Shown here: piece after piece, positions 1-11,145 of the stretch
Layout of the letters: every line of letters starts with the position of its first letter
Numbering within the stretch: position 1 is the first letter of the stretch
Assembly (NCBI RefSeq): GCF_014529535.1
Contig: NW_023503409.1
Span: 6,138,390 to 6,202,389 of the forward strand
Source: Bradysia coprophila
Lineage: Eukaryota > Arthropoda > Insecta > Diptera > Sciaridae
DNA length: 64,000 nt
Direction of reading: 5' to 3'
Notes under the pieces: generated by a model
Database searches by the model: none
What the model was told of the DNA's origin: nothing
The model's input: only the letters and a program-made list of their open reading frames with translations
Position numbers and translations under genes: made by a program

Positions 1-580
1 GACGGCTGGGACATTCACAATTATTGGCTTTATACATATTTGGACTATCTAAACATAGTCATTCCAGTGGTATGTATCACGGGAACGATACCCTTTACAA
101 TCAAAACCAATAATCATAAATGTTATTTTGGGGAAAATCGGGGAAGACTCTTGAGCTCTATCGGTCTTCCCCAGTTCGTTTGTACTACGGTAAATACTTT
201 AGCTCGTATTTAATTTTGAAATTTGTGGGCATGAACAGCAAATCATAAAAATGCCCACAAAACTGTCCACGAATACACTAGAATGAAAACATGGGCGCAT
301 ACTTAGTGCGTATATAATGCGATACTTGATGTGGTTGATGTGTAACTAGACTGATTTTGATTGAATTTATTTGGATAGAGTTTCTGTGAAAGTGGTAGTC
401 TGGACTAGATACGTTATAGTCGCAAACGATTTGAATTTAGAAATGATGAATTGAGACGCCACAGTGTTCAAAACCGTTATTTCAACTATCATAAATCTAT
501 TTTTCACATCAGTATGTCACTTTGCGACCTCTTTATGTACCTAATTACCCTACAGTAACAGTACAGCCTGTAAATATTTT

Positions 581-951
581 TATCTACCTAGGTGAAATAA
601 TAGCAATGAAAAAGTGCTATTATTTCGCCGTCGGTAGATAAAATAGCGTATTCACCGCTGTCCAAATGTTTATTTAGACACTTGGGGTTATAACATTCGC
701 CTTCGGCTCATGCAATAACTCCCCAAGTATCTAAATAAACATGTGGACAGAGGTGAATAATCTACTATTCATGTGCAGAATGAGCACCATCTGAATATCA
801 CCAGCGGATCTGCTAACACACACTTATTGTATGATAAACAATCAAAACACATAATGTACTGTGTGTAGGTTGTCTTTGAATTGTATACAATACAAAGTGT
901 TTTTGTTTGCACACCAGCTGGTGATATTCAGCTGGTGCTCATTCTGCACAT
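581..951. repeat. Three consecutive foldback (hairpin) elements
   Basis: Three inverted repeats lie back to back. The first pairs 581-606 with 615-640. The second pairs 651-687 with 721-757 (37-base arms with few mismatches, loop 688-720). The third pairs 771-805 with 917-951 (35-base arms, one mismatch seen). The arm of the second, with the core CTGTCCAAATGTTTATTT, recurs as the ends of a larger hairpin at 22929-23144 and again near 59124-59157, so it belongs to a dispersed MITE family. No coding capacity was seen. The rest of 1-1500 is AT-rich spacer with nothing else I can identify. Confidence 0.8.
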
Positions 952-1506
952 AAGAAACTTTTAGCAATTGTAGACTTCCGAAAAATCAAAAAAAAAAAAA
1001 TTTCGTTTTTTGGGTTTTGGAGCCCATTTTCCCCTTGAAGGGTTTGTAAATTTTCCTTGTTAAATATAAAAATCCTCAGGACTTGCATTGAGACACCTCA
1101 AACATACTCCTTATGGTCTTTTCTATGTTCTCCCACCTTTTGCCTTCACTTACTGCTGTAGAAACGTTAGAGACAACGATTTTATTTCATGAGTCTCTTT
1201 TAGCTAACAGCATTTTAAGTGAAAAGGCCACACAAAGGAACGTTGTCTGGAAATATCTACGTTTCAGGTTTTCAATGTCTCAGAAAGACAAGCATATTAT
1301 AGTCGGATACAAAATTTCCGAAGTGGACCAATTCCCGCAGCACTGGCTGCACTGTCGACGCCAGTGATGACATCAGTACCAAAGAAAGACTTTTCTCATT
1401 CGTGTCGTATCGTCTGATTATTGTGGTCGTTTTTTTTTGGAACCAAATCATTCAAATGCAGTTTTTCTGAGTTCTTCAGAATTTTAATATCTTACGCAAA
1501 ATAAAA

Positions 1507-3649
1507 ATGAGTGCAGTGATGGAAAGCCAACGGTCAACGGTCGAAGAAAATGCGGCTGATCAACCGGTGTACAGTAATCAAGGCCATGCTGAATTGTTTT
1601 CTCATCGATTAACGCTTCTGCGTGAAAGAAGCATCCTAACGGACCTTGTTCTTATTAGTAATGACGATAAAAGGTATTTATCACAGAGCACCGTTGACCT
1701 TTCATTACTTTTGTACCGACCTACCTATTTTGCGTTCTGGCCCTAAACGTGTTCTTTTGTGTAATTTTAAATCAGGTTCAAAGTTCACCGCTTTGTAATG
1801 GCTGGAACTAGTGAATATTACTTCAATCAACTGTTGAATGCTGCTGAGCACGAGAACGTTACCGCAATTTCGCTAAACATCCATTCAAAAGCTGTTAAAA
1901 CAATTATTAACTTTTGCTACACTGGTGGCGCCGAATTGACTGCTGACAATGTGGGAGATGTGCTGTGGGGTGCAAAGACTTTGCAGATAGATTCATTGAC
2001 ATTGGTCTGCGCGAAAATGCTTGAACAAACTTTGAATGTCGGAAACTGCATTCGATATCTCGAAATTGCCGATGTGCACCAGTTTGATATGCTGAGAGAA
2101 AATGCACTGGCCATAATAACGGATGTGTTTCCTAATGTCACTCAATTGCCAGAATTTTTCAATTTGTCGAACCAACAGATTGTTTCGGTATTGAGAAAAT
2201 TGCTGAATGCTCAGGATGAATTGTTTTGCAGTCTCCTAGACTCGTTGAACCAAATCGAAAGTTTATTTCCCGCACTAAAATTGGACAATGACAATAGCCG
2301 ATCGGTCGTTCGAGCTTCAGTAAGTGAGATCTTGGTTTGCCAACACTTTCAATTTTAACGTACTCATTGTACCCGTCCAGTTCGTCGCTGGATTTTTAAT
2401 GAGCCAAAAATTGACTTCAACTCCTTCCGTCCGATTGGAGCCAAAAATTCAACAAGAGCAAGATGACAAAACAGGGTCGGAATCGGGTTGTGGATCGGAT
2501 AATCTAAGCGAAAATGGATTCCATTTATTGAGTGAGGCCGAATACGAGAGTGACACAGACTGTGAAGTCGACGAGCAGCGACACGTCTTAAGCATTTTCA
2601 AGGGCAAGACCATTCAGTTCAAGCAATTGTGTGACCTTCAGCGTAAATGGGAAAAATCGTGCGTAAAGATTGAACTACCGTATGGCATCGAATCATTTCG
2701 CGAAGCGACTATGATTCCATGCGATAAGCACATTGTGATGTTTCACACGCGAAACGGATCCATTTTAAGGGCAGAGTGCTTAACACCGGAAAGTGTTACT
2801 GTGGAAAGCATTGACATTCCGCATGACGTCTTGTGTTCTAATTTAGAATTGTTTTGCCATATGAACGACACAATTTACTGTTTCTCCCGCTCTGAGCAAC
2901 AAAATTTCTTCGGGTAATCTAGTCACGAAAGCAGCGGTATGATCAAAGAGACAATTAAAAACAAGTTTCTTCTTTCAGATATGATTTGAAGTCAAAATCG
3001 TGGTCACGCGGCCACATAGAAAATGTGAAAGTGGCGAAACAGATTGTGGGATTGAACAATGAACTGTACTTTTTGGGTTGTGGATTCGACCGAAGACTGG
3101 TCCGTAGCTATCACTTACAAACAAAAAAGTGGTCGGAAAGACAATACTTGCACCACGAACACAAACAGACTTGCTTCAAAGGAATTGTTTTGAACGAATC
3201 GATCTATGTGGTTATGAGTAAGTGAACTAACTGTACGACCATTGCCGTTCCGAATTAATCATTCTTCCCGCAGCTCGATACGATTCGGAAAAAATCTACA
3301 ACGGCACCGAGTTTGTCATTCAGCGATTTGATGAAATCATCGAAGGTTGGACTGTCGTAAGTTTGACGGAATTTATGTAACCGCGACGGAAGTAACATAC
3401 TTTGAATTTATTTGGATTTAGGTGAAAAGAGTCTACTATTCACAATATGTGGGGCATTTCAATTTGGCTGTGGCTGGAAATTGTCTCTACATTTTCTACG
3501 GAGATGGCGAAGTGCAAATTTACGACGAAGAAAGCAACGAATGGAAGAAAGGCCCAGCGATCGAGCATGGCGTTCTTGATGTTGCGATGTGCATGACCGC
3601 AGTCAAATCGAATGCTTTGGTGTGCGCAAAACCTCAATCGTTTTATTAA
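1507..3649 (+). CDS. BTB-BACK-Kelch (KLHL-like) protein, 6 exons
   Basis: Exons read as 1507-1673, 1776-2319, 2381-2913, 2979-3217, 3274-3356 and 3422-3649. All introns are short GT-AG and all phases agree, giving 597 residues, a normal length for KLHL proteins. The first exon junction restores the BTB core (DDKRFKVHRFVMAGTSEYY), with the BTB domain at about residues 28-140. A BACK-like helical region follows to about 235, then an acidic linker, then degenerate kelch-type beta-propeller blades (for example LYFLGCGFD, NCLYIFYGDGEVQIYD). Members of this family commonly act as substrate adaptors for CUL3 ubiquitin ligases in the cytoplasm; that role is inferred from family only. The blades are weak and their number is uncertain, so it may be a divergent member. 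The substrate cannot be predicted. Confidence 0.85.
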
Positions 3650-3901
3650 TGAAATTGTCGGTGTCCACGCGGATCATTTAAGTCGGTGTTGGAGGTTGAG
3701 GATATCAATTAAGTAAAACGTAATTTAAGACAATCTGACAAACCATTTGTGTCCAGGAAAAAGATTTGATTTGAGCAGGAAAAGTTGAATGACGGAAATT
3801 TGTGTGCCTGTGGCAATTTCAATTCATTCATCTTGCATTGTATTGTGATATTTATTCAATTTTAATTACATTTATGACAATTATGGCAGTTATTTTAATG
3901 A

Positions 3902-3907
3902 AATAAA
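3902..3907 (+). terminator. Poly(A) signal of the BTB-Kelch gene
   Basis: A canonical AATAAA lies about 250 bases after the stop codon at 3649, in AT-rich 3' UTR-like sequence, with no better candidate nearer the stop. Confidence 0.6.
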
Positions 3908-4496
3908 ATTCTTCCAACGAATTTCTTAATTTTATTATTGATCCATTCACTAAAGGCAGTTATGTAACCAATCATATCGATTAGAAATCTGTTACTTCAT
4001 GCATCCACTAACCGTAGCTTATACGAGATGTATACGAATGCGAGAGTTTGCACGAGTGTAGTGTACACATCAAATGCAAACTACGATGCGTCGGAATATA
4101 ATTTGTTTGAACGTTTGTATTTTACCTTGTGTCTTTGCAGCCTTTGCCTTCGGCTCAGACTAATCCTCACACCTAGCAAAGAAAAGTACGAAACAAAGAC
4201 GTAATATACTATTACTTGTTACTTGCGTCGGAACCCATTCTTTTCATACTTCAAGCATTTCTTTGGCTGTAAAAGCGCAATATCTTTCTCTTTCTCAATG
4301 ATGTTATCACTCAGCTGGAAAATGGCGTCAAATTGTTCAAAGTCTGAAGGATGATTTTCAATACGGGCAGTATCTGGTTATATGTACCTAGGGACAAATT
4401 ATCAAAAAGCTAAAAACGAGAAATTTGTGGAACTATGAAAGTGGTATTATTTGTTGTTGTTATACTCTTTCTGAGTGGGATATTTTATTTAAACGA

Positions 4497-4870
4497 AAGT
4501 ACCGATAAAAAATAATGAACGAACGATAGAGAATAATGAACGAACGATAGAAAATAATGAACTACAGTGAACGACATCTCAAATGTCTCACTGTCATTTT
4601 TTTCAGAGAATGTCATTGTGAATTTGCAATGACACAATAAAATTCTCAGAAAAATTTGACAGTGAGACATTTGAGATGTCGTTCACTGTACCGATAAAAA
4701 TTAAAAAAAATAATAAATTTATGAATTTGTCGGTACTTTATTACTTTTTATCGGTAAAAAATTATCGGTACTTGTGAATTTCTCTATCGATCATTTATTA
4801 TTTTCTATCGGTACCGTATTTATCGGTCATTTATTATTTTTTATCGGGTTTGAATTAATTATCGGTCGTT
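4497..4870. repeat. TCGGT/ATAATGAACGA repeat cluster split by a MITE
   Basis: The unit ACCGATAAAAAATAATGAAC and its reverse complement (for example TTTATTATTTTTTATCGG) occur repeatedly on both sides of the 128-bp TA-flanked MITE at 4563-4690. This gives an older inverted or satellite-like element interrupted by a younger one. The remaining spacer 4871-6275 shows no convincing gene. A 103-codon open frame on the minus strand (4827-5138) lacks an ATG and matches nothing I recognise. Confidence 0.55.
4563..4690. mobile_element. Palindromic TA-flanked MITE, copy 1
   Basis: A 128-bp foldback begins TACAGTGAACGACATCTCAA and ends with its reverse complement. TA at both ends fits the TA target duplication of Tc1/mariner-type elements, with ends CAGTGAACGACATC. 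It is almost the same element as 59660-59785 but in the opposite internal orientation. It is non-coding and would need a transposase supplied elsewhere. Confidence 0.85.
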
Positions 4871-6275
4871 TATTAGTATCCTTTCTGAATGTCACACTCA
4901 AAAATTCATTCAGTTGATTTGCACATTCTACACCTCCAGAACCGGTTTTAAGTAAAAATATTTTCGCGCCTCGCTCGATGGCAAGATCGACACTCAGTAT
5001 ATCAAAAGCTTCCCAATTAACAGCTACAAGTCGATTGACGTTGGCTGTTAACGAATTTTGAATCGCAATTATAGTTGTCTCTTTAATATTGGCTAACCCT
5101 TGGATGGTACCATATCCCGCCACAAAAATCAATTGCAACAGTTAAATGTGGCGTAGACAGTATTATTTTCATGCAATTCGCCCGTAAGGCCATGTAATCT
5201 TTTTCCTATTCCGATGTCTTTTTTTTGCTTCTTTTCGTTACATTTCTACCATCCGATTTTCGTTTGCCAATTGGTGAAAGGCCCACGTCAGGGCATGAGT
5301 CTGTTGAACTAGTTATTGCATCCATTTGATTTGATTGGGCATCGGTTGTGGAATTGCAAAAATGCAATTGAATTCATTTTTAAGAAATGAAATGGTACCA
5401 GTTTACCTCGAAACAGTGTTTGGAAGAACTTTTTCGTTTCATCTGTAAAACGACATCATTTCAGCGCAATCCCATTCTCTGGCTTATACAGCTTGACTTT
5501 ATAAATGCCACCCAGACTTTAATTTTCGGCTATCGCAACTTCTTCCAATTTTCTTCGCAGTAAATACTTGAGTACTTGCAGCGCTTTTTTTACGGCTTTT
5601 CCAAAGTGTGTTTCCACAGTATACAATATTCAAAACTAGATTTTGTTGTTTGGTCATGTTGGTTTTTCTTGTACACACTGTTTATTACCAACTGTAATTA
5701 TAGCGCGACTTTTGAATTGATTGGCAAACGGTATCGGTAATATCGATACAAAATATTTAAATTTATTGTTATTGCAGTCGGTTAATCCAATTACTATTTG
5801 CTTTTTTCATATTTCCTACTAATGCCAAAAAAACTATTTAAAGGAAATTTTCGTTTTCGTCTGTACTAATGTTTTTCCTTTTTTGTTTTAAATTGTTTGA
5901 TCATTACAGAAAAATGTATTTTAATTGACAAAACATCAAACCAACCAAACACTCAATAAAAAAAACTTTAAGACTAGTTTATGGTCGTATATACATCGCA
6001 AATGTGCAAAGATCCAAGAACTTGCTTCTAAATTGATTTCAAATTTTCGCTCCAAATTTCGTACGTTATGTCAACGCAGAATTTAAAATCGATAAAACAG
6101 TTTTGTCATATGCTTATCAGCCCGGGCCATGTATTTTTTTGTCATTGTATGATGTGTACATACTTGACAGTCGGCGTTTTTGTTTGATTTTTCATTTGTT
6201 CTGAACCTTTGCAAGCAAGGCGTTATTTACTATTCTTATCTTTACCGGTACGGAGCTAGTTGATTCCATAAAGTA

Positions 6276-8128
6276 ATGACCTCCTCACAGAATGAAGTCG
6301 GACAGAGAAGAAAGTGTGCTCTAATAACTGGTATCACTGGACAGGTATTTACGATTTTCGACTTGGATATGATTCATGTCTCTTAAATCAAGTGATAGTA
6401 TAAACACAGCTCTGTGGTCAAATCAAAGCATAACAGCATAATTTTGGGGGAAATGTTAGAATCTAAATAACATTTCCCCCATAATGATTTACCGCGAGCC
6501 ACGCATGCAATTTTCAGTCTAGTACGGTTCGAATCATACTAGACTTTAAGCCCGTTTCCTGGCATGCGAAATGTAAATAGTCGTTTTGGATGTTGAGAAA
6601 CATAAGTGGTTCGGTTTTGGCATGACCTCAATCGAAACTGTTAAAATATCTCAGTGGAAGTTATTGTTTTATCGCGGCCAATTATCACAATTAATGATTC
6701 ATGTGCATGTGTAGCAGGAGATAAAATTTTTTTTGTACAATTAGGACGGATCGTATCTGGCTGAATTCCTTCTCGAGAAGGGCTATGAAGTGCATGGAAT
6801 AATTCGAAGAGCCAGTACGTTTAATACGTCCCGGATCGAACATTTATATGCTGACCCAAGGACCCATCGTGAAGGAAAAATGAAATTACATTACGGTGAT
6901 ATGACTGGTAGGTCCACAAAAAATCAATCATCCCGTAGTGGTCAAACATTTTTTTTTGTTCAATTAGAACGATCAATTATTGGTCATGCGGTCTTTCGTA
7001 GTTTGTGATTGAATGACTCATTCATTCAAGCCTTTTTTCATTGTACACGCTAATCTCATGTCATGACATCGATCAGATTATACCAAAAGTGCTCGTACAT
7101 TGGATTCAATGACAAATTTTTATGTTTTTTTTTTGCTGTCAATTGATTGTACTATCACCACAACATTGACACAATGATAACAACGTTCCTATCAAATTTC
7201 TATTTCCTCTCCAGACAGCAGTAGTCTCATCAAAATAATCTCCACTGTAAAGCCGCAAGAAATTTATAATTTGGCTGCGCAGAGTCATGTTAAGGTGTCG
7301 TTTGATTTAAGTGAATACACTACCGAAGTGGATGGCGTAGGTACACTACGATTGCTGGAAGCGATTCGAATATGTGGCTTAGACAACGATGTCAAATTTT
7401 ATCAGGCTTCAACGTCTGAATTGTACGGCAAAGTTGTAGAAACACCACAAACCGAGAAAACGCCGTTCTATCCAAGATCACCGTATGGTAAGTACAAATG
7501 TTCCTTTATCATTGGTCACTCACCTACATCGTTTAATGTCTTAACAGCTTGCGCAAAATTGTACGGTTTTTGGATCGTCGTGAACTACCGAGAGGCCTAC
7601 AACATCTTCGCCTGCAACGGCATCCTCTTCAATCACGAATCGCCGAGACGTGGTGAAAATTTTGTTACCCGAAAAATTACGAGATCTGTGGCCAAAATCC
7701 ATTTGAAGCAGCTCGAGCTATTCGAATTGGGTAATTTGGATTCCAAACGAGACTGGGGTCATGCCAAAGATTACGTTGAAGCTATGTGGATGATGTTGCA
7801 GCAGGAAAAGCCACAGGATTTTGTCATTGCAACGGGAGAAACGCATAGTGTGAGAGAATTCGTCGAAGCGGCATTCCGTGTCATTGGTACGGAAATCGAA
7901 TGGGAGGGCAGTGGCATCAATGAGGTCGGTGTTGAGCGCGGTACTGGCATAGTTCGTGTGCGTATAAATCGGAAATATTTTCGACCATCTGAAGTTGATT
8001 TGTTGCTGGGCGATGCCACCAAGGCTAAGAATGAATTGAAATGGAAGCCGAAAGTGTCGTTTCTGGAGTTGGTTGAAGATATGATGAAGTCGGATATCGC
8101 GTTGATGAGTAAAAATCCGATGGCGTAG
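6276..8128 (+). CDS. Gmd: GDP-mannose 4,6-dehydratase, 4 exons
   Basis: Exons are 6276-6344, 6745-6907, 7215-7487 and 7548-8128, giving 361 residues (human GMD is about 372). The enzyme converts GDP-mannose to GDP-4-keto-6-deoxymannose, the first step of de novo GDP-fucose synthesis in the cytosol, using NADP. The Rossmann motif GITGQDG is at residues 19-25. The catalytic Thr/Glu pair lies in STSELYG (T144, E146) and the YxxxK pair is Y168/K172, restored across the exon 3-4 junction (SPY-ACAKLYG). The blocks [20 protein letters not shown] and [15 protein letters not shown] are close to universal in this family. All key residues are present and the frame is intact, so the gene should be functional. 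The ATG at 6276 is chosen because it gives a short N-terminus directly before the nucleotide-binding strand. Confidence 0.96.
6439..6486. repeat. Hairpin in Gmd intron 1
   Basis: A short inverted repeat (ATTTTGGGGGAAATGTTA paired with its complement) sits in the first intron of Gmd. A second small dyad around 6500-6570 is built on CTAGTA/TACTAG and CGCATGC/GCATGCG. Both look like small foldback insertions. Confidence 0.5.
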
Positions 8129-8630
8129 TGATAACGTAAAACGGGTGAAGGGATAAAGGGATGCAGTTCCTTAAAAATTTCTTCGAACAGTGTGGGATGC
8201 AACATTCCAATTACAATAATGTTTTCTGCACAATAATTGTTTTGAACTTTTTTTTTTTGATTTTCTTTTTATTTTAAATTTTATTTTCTGACAAATATTG
8301 TCTGGATTTTACGGTTTGAGTATTATGTACCGTGTATTGCATATGTTATCGTGTGAAAGTGACACAAAATACATTCGATGTTTTGTTAAAGTCTAAATTT
8401 ATAGTTGGATTTTCATTCCGGAACACGTAGACTGAGAAACCACATGCATATCAGGCCTTCACAAAACCACGGTTTAATATCTGTGCCAAATTGTTATTAT
8501 AATGTAATATTACCCAATACGAGAAACTGTTGTTCTATGACTTATATTTTTGAGCACTGCAAGGGCCATAACCTGGATAGGGCTGGTGTATAACTCGGCA
8601 AGCAATGTAAAAAATCAAAACTGGTGTGAA

Positions 8631-8636
8631 AATAAA
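8631..8636 (+). terminator. Poly(A) signal candidate of Gmd
   Basis: AATAAA lies about 500 bases after the Gmd stop codon and before the first dispersed repeat of the spacer. Confidence 0.5.
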
Positions 8637-8914
8637 GTTGTTGATCACAAATGAGGAATGAAATTTGTAAAACATTATTGCAATGCCCGTCGTGTTGTGC
8701 CATGTAACTCAAATTTTCAACTCGCCTGACAAGACAGGCACTTGAGTATTTCTAAATTCCATTCGTCATTTGGGTAGGTGACTACATTTCGATATCAATT
8801 AGGATTTTCTATGGACAGTAATTTCGTATCATCGTAACCATACAATCCTCAAAAACATACAGATTAGCGGTACAAAGAACTTAAATAATTGAATAGAACA
8901 AAATGCTTTTTTGA

Positions 8915-9665
8915 CAGCGCAGGCGAGAAAATGGTCTTTGTTCACCTCCGCTGAAATTTCAGAAGTCTTTCTTGTGAAAAATCTTGTGAAAAACCTCGGG
9001 AAAAAAGTGAAAATTGCATTTTCTCGGATGACTTGTGGTTCTTGAAAATACCATCAAAATGCAATTGTCAAATTTTTTCCCTTGTTGAACAACTATTTAC
9101 AAATGCAGGCAACCGAGCTAGTCGTTATCCACTTGAAAGTAAAGGCAGTGCACTTATAGCTGTAAGTAGCACAGTATCATTTATGGAAATTTAGCGTCTA
9201 CCGGACAAATCCAAGCCAAAACTTGTTCGTTCGTTCAGTTATTGTTATGTGTCATGAATTTTTGATTTGACTTTTCAAAAGTTAATAAATCTGTTGTAGG
9301 TCTCTGAAATTTCGACTTGTGTACAAATCAACAGCTACGATAAATTTAATGTTAGATACTTAGAGTAATTATAATTACTCTAAGGTTAGATATCGTTGAT
9401 TTCAGACATTGAAATTTGTGTCGACAACCAATTATAGTTGATCAATCAGGAGATTATAAATGAGTCGACAAGTCAATAAAGTAAAATTTTCAAATTTTGA
9501 TTTTGAGCCGGAAATTGAACTAATTGAAGATAAAAACAGGAAAATTAAGAGGAAATGGCGGGATGTTTAGCAATTTTCTTAGGTTGATTGGAATTGATCT
9601 TAGGGCAAGTAGAAGGAAATGAAAAATGTGTATGTGACACGACTTCGCCTAGTTATTTGCCCCAT
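8915..9665. repeat. Dispersed duplicated segment, copy 1
   Basis: From about 8985 to 9660 this matches 15830-16735, with two internal gaps relative to the other copy: one of about 210 bases after GCTAGT near 9120 and one of about 75 bases near 9285. Near its end both copies contain the same 36-codon frame starting MSRQVNKVKFSNFDF (9460-9570 here). The upstream part (GAGAAAATGG, GCATTTTCTCGG) also resembles 24530-24700 and 25498-25570, so a broader repeat family is involved. A 26-bp palindrome with an 8-bp target duplication is inserted at 9359-9384. Confidence 0.75.
9359..9384. mobile_element. 26-bp perfect palindrome with 8-bp target duplication
   Basis: The half-site CTTAGAGTAATTA is followed immediately by its exact reverse complement. 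The direct repeat GTTAGATA flanks it on both sides (9351-9358 and 9385-9392). The paralogous segment at about 16455 has a single GTTTGATA and no palindrome, which serves as an empty site. Confidence 0.65.
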
Positions 9666-9751
9666 TGACCACGGTTATTCCGACCTTTGTAGATTGTATG
9701 GGGTGAGACGAATCTCTGCACCTAAGCCTCCGTTGGGCCTGTTGTGCGTTT

Positions 9752-9864
9752 CCGACCTTTAATCTCACCACTTCTTCTGCTTCAATGAGAAGTCCCTCCT
9801 AATACTGTCTAGGCAAACGAATTTTTGGCACAGCTTCGAGTTTTAACTCCGCTCTTGTTATAAC
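9752..9864 (-). pseudogene. Dead exon fragment of the FN3/Ig gene
   Basis: These 113 bases align without gaps to an internal stretch of the neighbouring FN3/Ig gene (about 20300-20412), with eight mismatches counted by eye. Read on the minus strand it gives ITRAELKLEAVPKIRLPRQY and then a stop: the Glu codon of the intact gene (QYEEGL) has become TAG. There are no splice partners around it, so it cannot encode the protein. It follows copy 1 of the duplicated segment, whose partner lies just downstream of the same gene. A second short match (ACGG..TTATTCCGACCTTT) near 9668-9690 suggests a complex junction. Confidence 0.8.
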
Positions 9865-10188
9865 GTTAAAAATGTCGAATGTCACCCAATCAATAATAAT
9901 GAAAAAATAAGTCAAATTTGGTAGATATGAATTCGTTGATCAGTGGAATTAACCAGTTTCTGGTTACCAGAAAGAATGTAATTGCAAGAAACATTTCGGA
10001 AAATATTATGAGCCACATTTAATGGACAGTTTAGCTAAATCTGAATAAAAAAGCAGTGAGCACAAAACAAGGAACGATCCGTCAAAATACCACAGTCACA
10101 GTCTCTGCGGTAAAACTAAACAGCGGTTCGGAGGTTTTTTTTTCGAAAAGAACTTCCCGACATGAAGTTTTTATCCCGATATGTTATA

Positions 10189-10288
10189 AGAACATTGTTC
10201 TCCCCGATGTAAGTACTTATTGGGAAGTTTTTATCATCAGGAATTTCTTCCCGATGAGTACTTCCATCGGGAAGAACAATGTTCTTAG
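10189..10288. repeat. Small foldback with AAGAACAATGTTCTT-type arms
   Basis: AAGAACATTGTTCT and CCCGATG at the left reappear reversed at the right (CGGGAAGAACAATGTTCTTA). The 132-codon open frame across it (10056-10454) starts at a non-ATG codon and is explained by this repeat, so I do not call it a gene. Confidence 0.5.
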
Positions 10289-10448
10289 AATCTTATTAGG
10301 TATATGTAGATCCGAAAAGTTGATGTGTTCCAGCGAGTTGAACAACCGTATCATTTATCAATACAAAGAGAAACACTGGCAACACTCAATGGTTGACAGA
10401 AAAAAGTTTGTCTCGTATAAAGATGTGATTTTAATGGATTCTTTTGAA

Positions 10449-11145
10449 AAATGACCTGCCGAAATCGGATGAATTTTCCAGCGGACTTTTTTATATGTGC
10501 CTAGACAGGTATTGGTCCTTAGAGACCAAAAATGTTTTTTTTTTTAATTCGTTGAAAATGCTTATGCGCCTAGCGCCTAGGTGATCGAAAGTCGAAAACA
10601 TGCACTTCTCTTATGGAAATTTCTCCGGCTACACGACACGAACAAGGTCTTGTGAGGTGTCTTCAGAAAGGTATTTGCATTTACTTTCGGGGCTTTTCGA
10701 AGCCATATTCATCGACCCATGCATGTTTGGTTTCATTAGAAAGCTAAGACCAGTAGCAATTAGGTGAAACAGTTGTTGCTTTTGTGGCTTTTCGGATGCA
10801 CAGGGACAGTCAGAAGATCGCCTAAATAATCAAACTTTTACCCATACTTTCAACTGCTCGTAACTCGTCAGGGGTGCATTTCCCCCTCTATAAGACTATT
10901 TGCCCCGAAATTACATGCAATAATCTTTCTAATGACACCTCACACTACCTTGTACGTGCCGTGTAGCGGGAGAAATTTCCATAAGAAAAGTGCATGTTTT
11001 TAACTTTCGATCGCCCGTCGCAAGGCGCATAAGCATCGACGAATTTTCAAAAAAATGTGTTTGGCTTCTAGGGACCAACACCTATCTGGGCACGTATAAA
11101 AAAGTCCGCTGGAAAATGCGTCCGATTTCAGCAGGTCGTTCTTCT
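10449..11145. mobile_element. Foldback element of about 700 bp
   Basis: The left arm (from ATGACCTGCCGAAATCGGAT near 10449) and the right arm (ending GATTTCAGCAGGTCGTTC near 11145) are imperfect inverted copies over roughly 220 bases. Both contain GTCCGCTGGAAAAT or its complement, the GGTCC..AGAGACC/CTAGGGACCAA blocks and the GAGAAATTTCC/GGAAATTTCTC blocks. No transposase frame was seen. The spacer 11150-12785 has short direct repeats near 11690-11790 but nothing else identifiable. Confidence 0.6.

Noticed and set aside
4827..5138. 103-codon minus-strand open frame between the Kelch and Gmd genes
   Set aside because: It starts at TTG, has no splice or promoter context, partly overlaps the TCGGT repeat cluster, and matches no family I recognise.
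10056..10454. 132-codon plus-strand open frame
   Set aside because: It has a non-ATG start, and a large part is an inverted repeat (10189-10288), so the frame is a by-product of repeat sequence.
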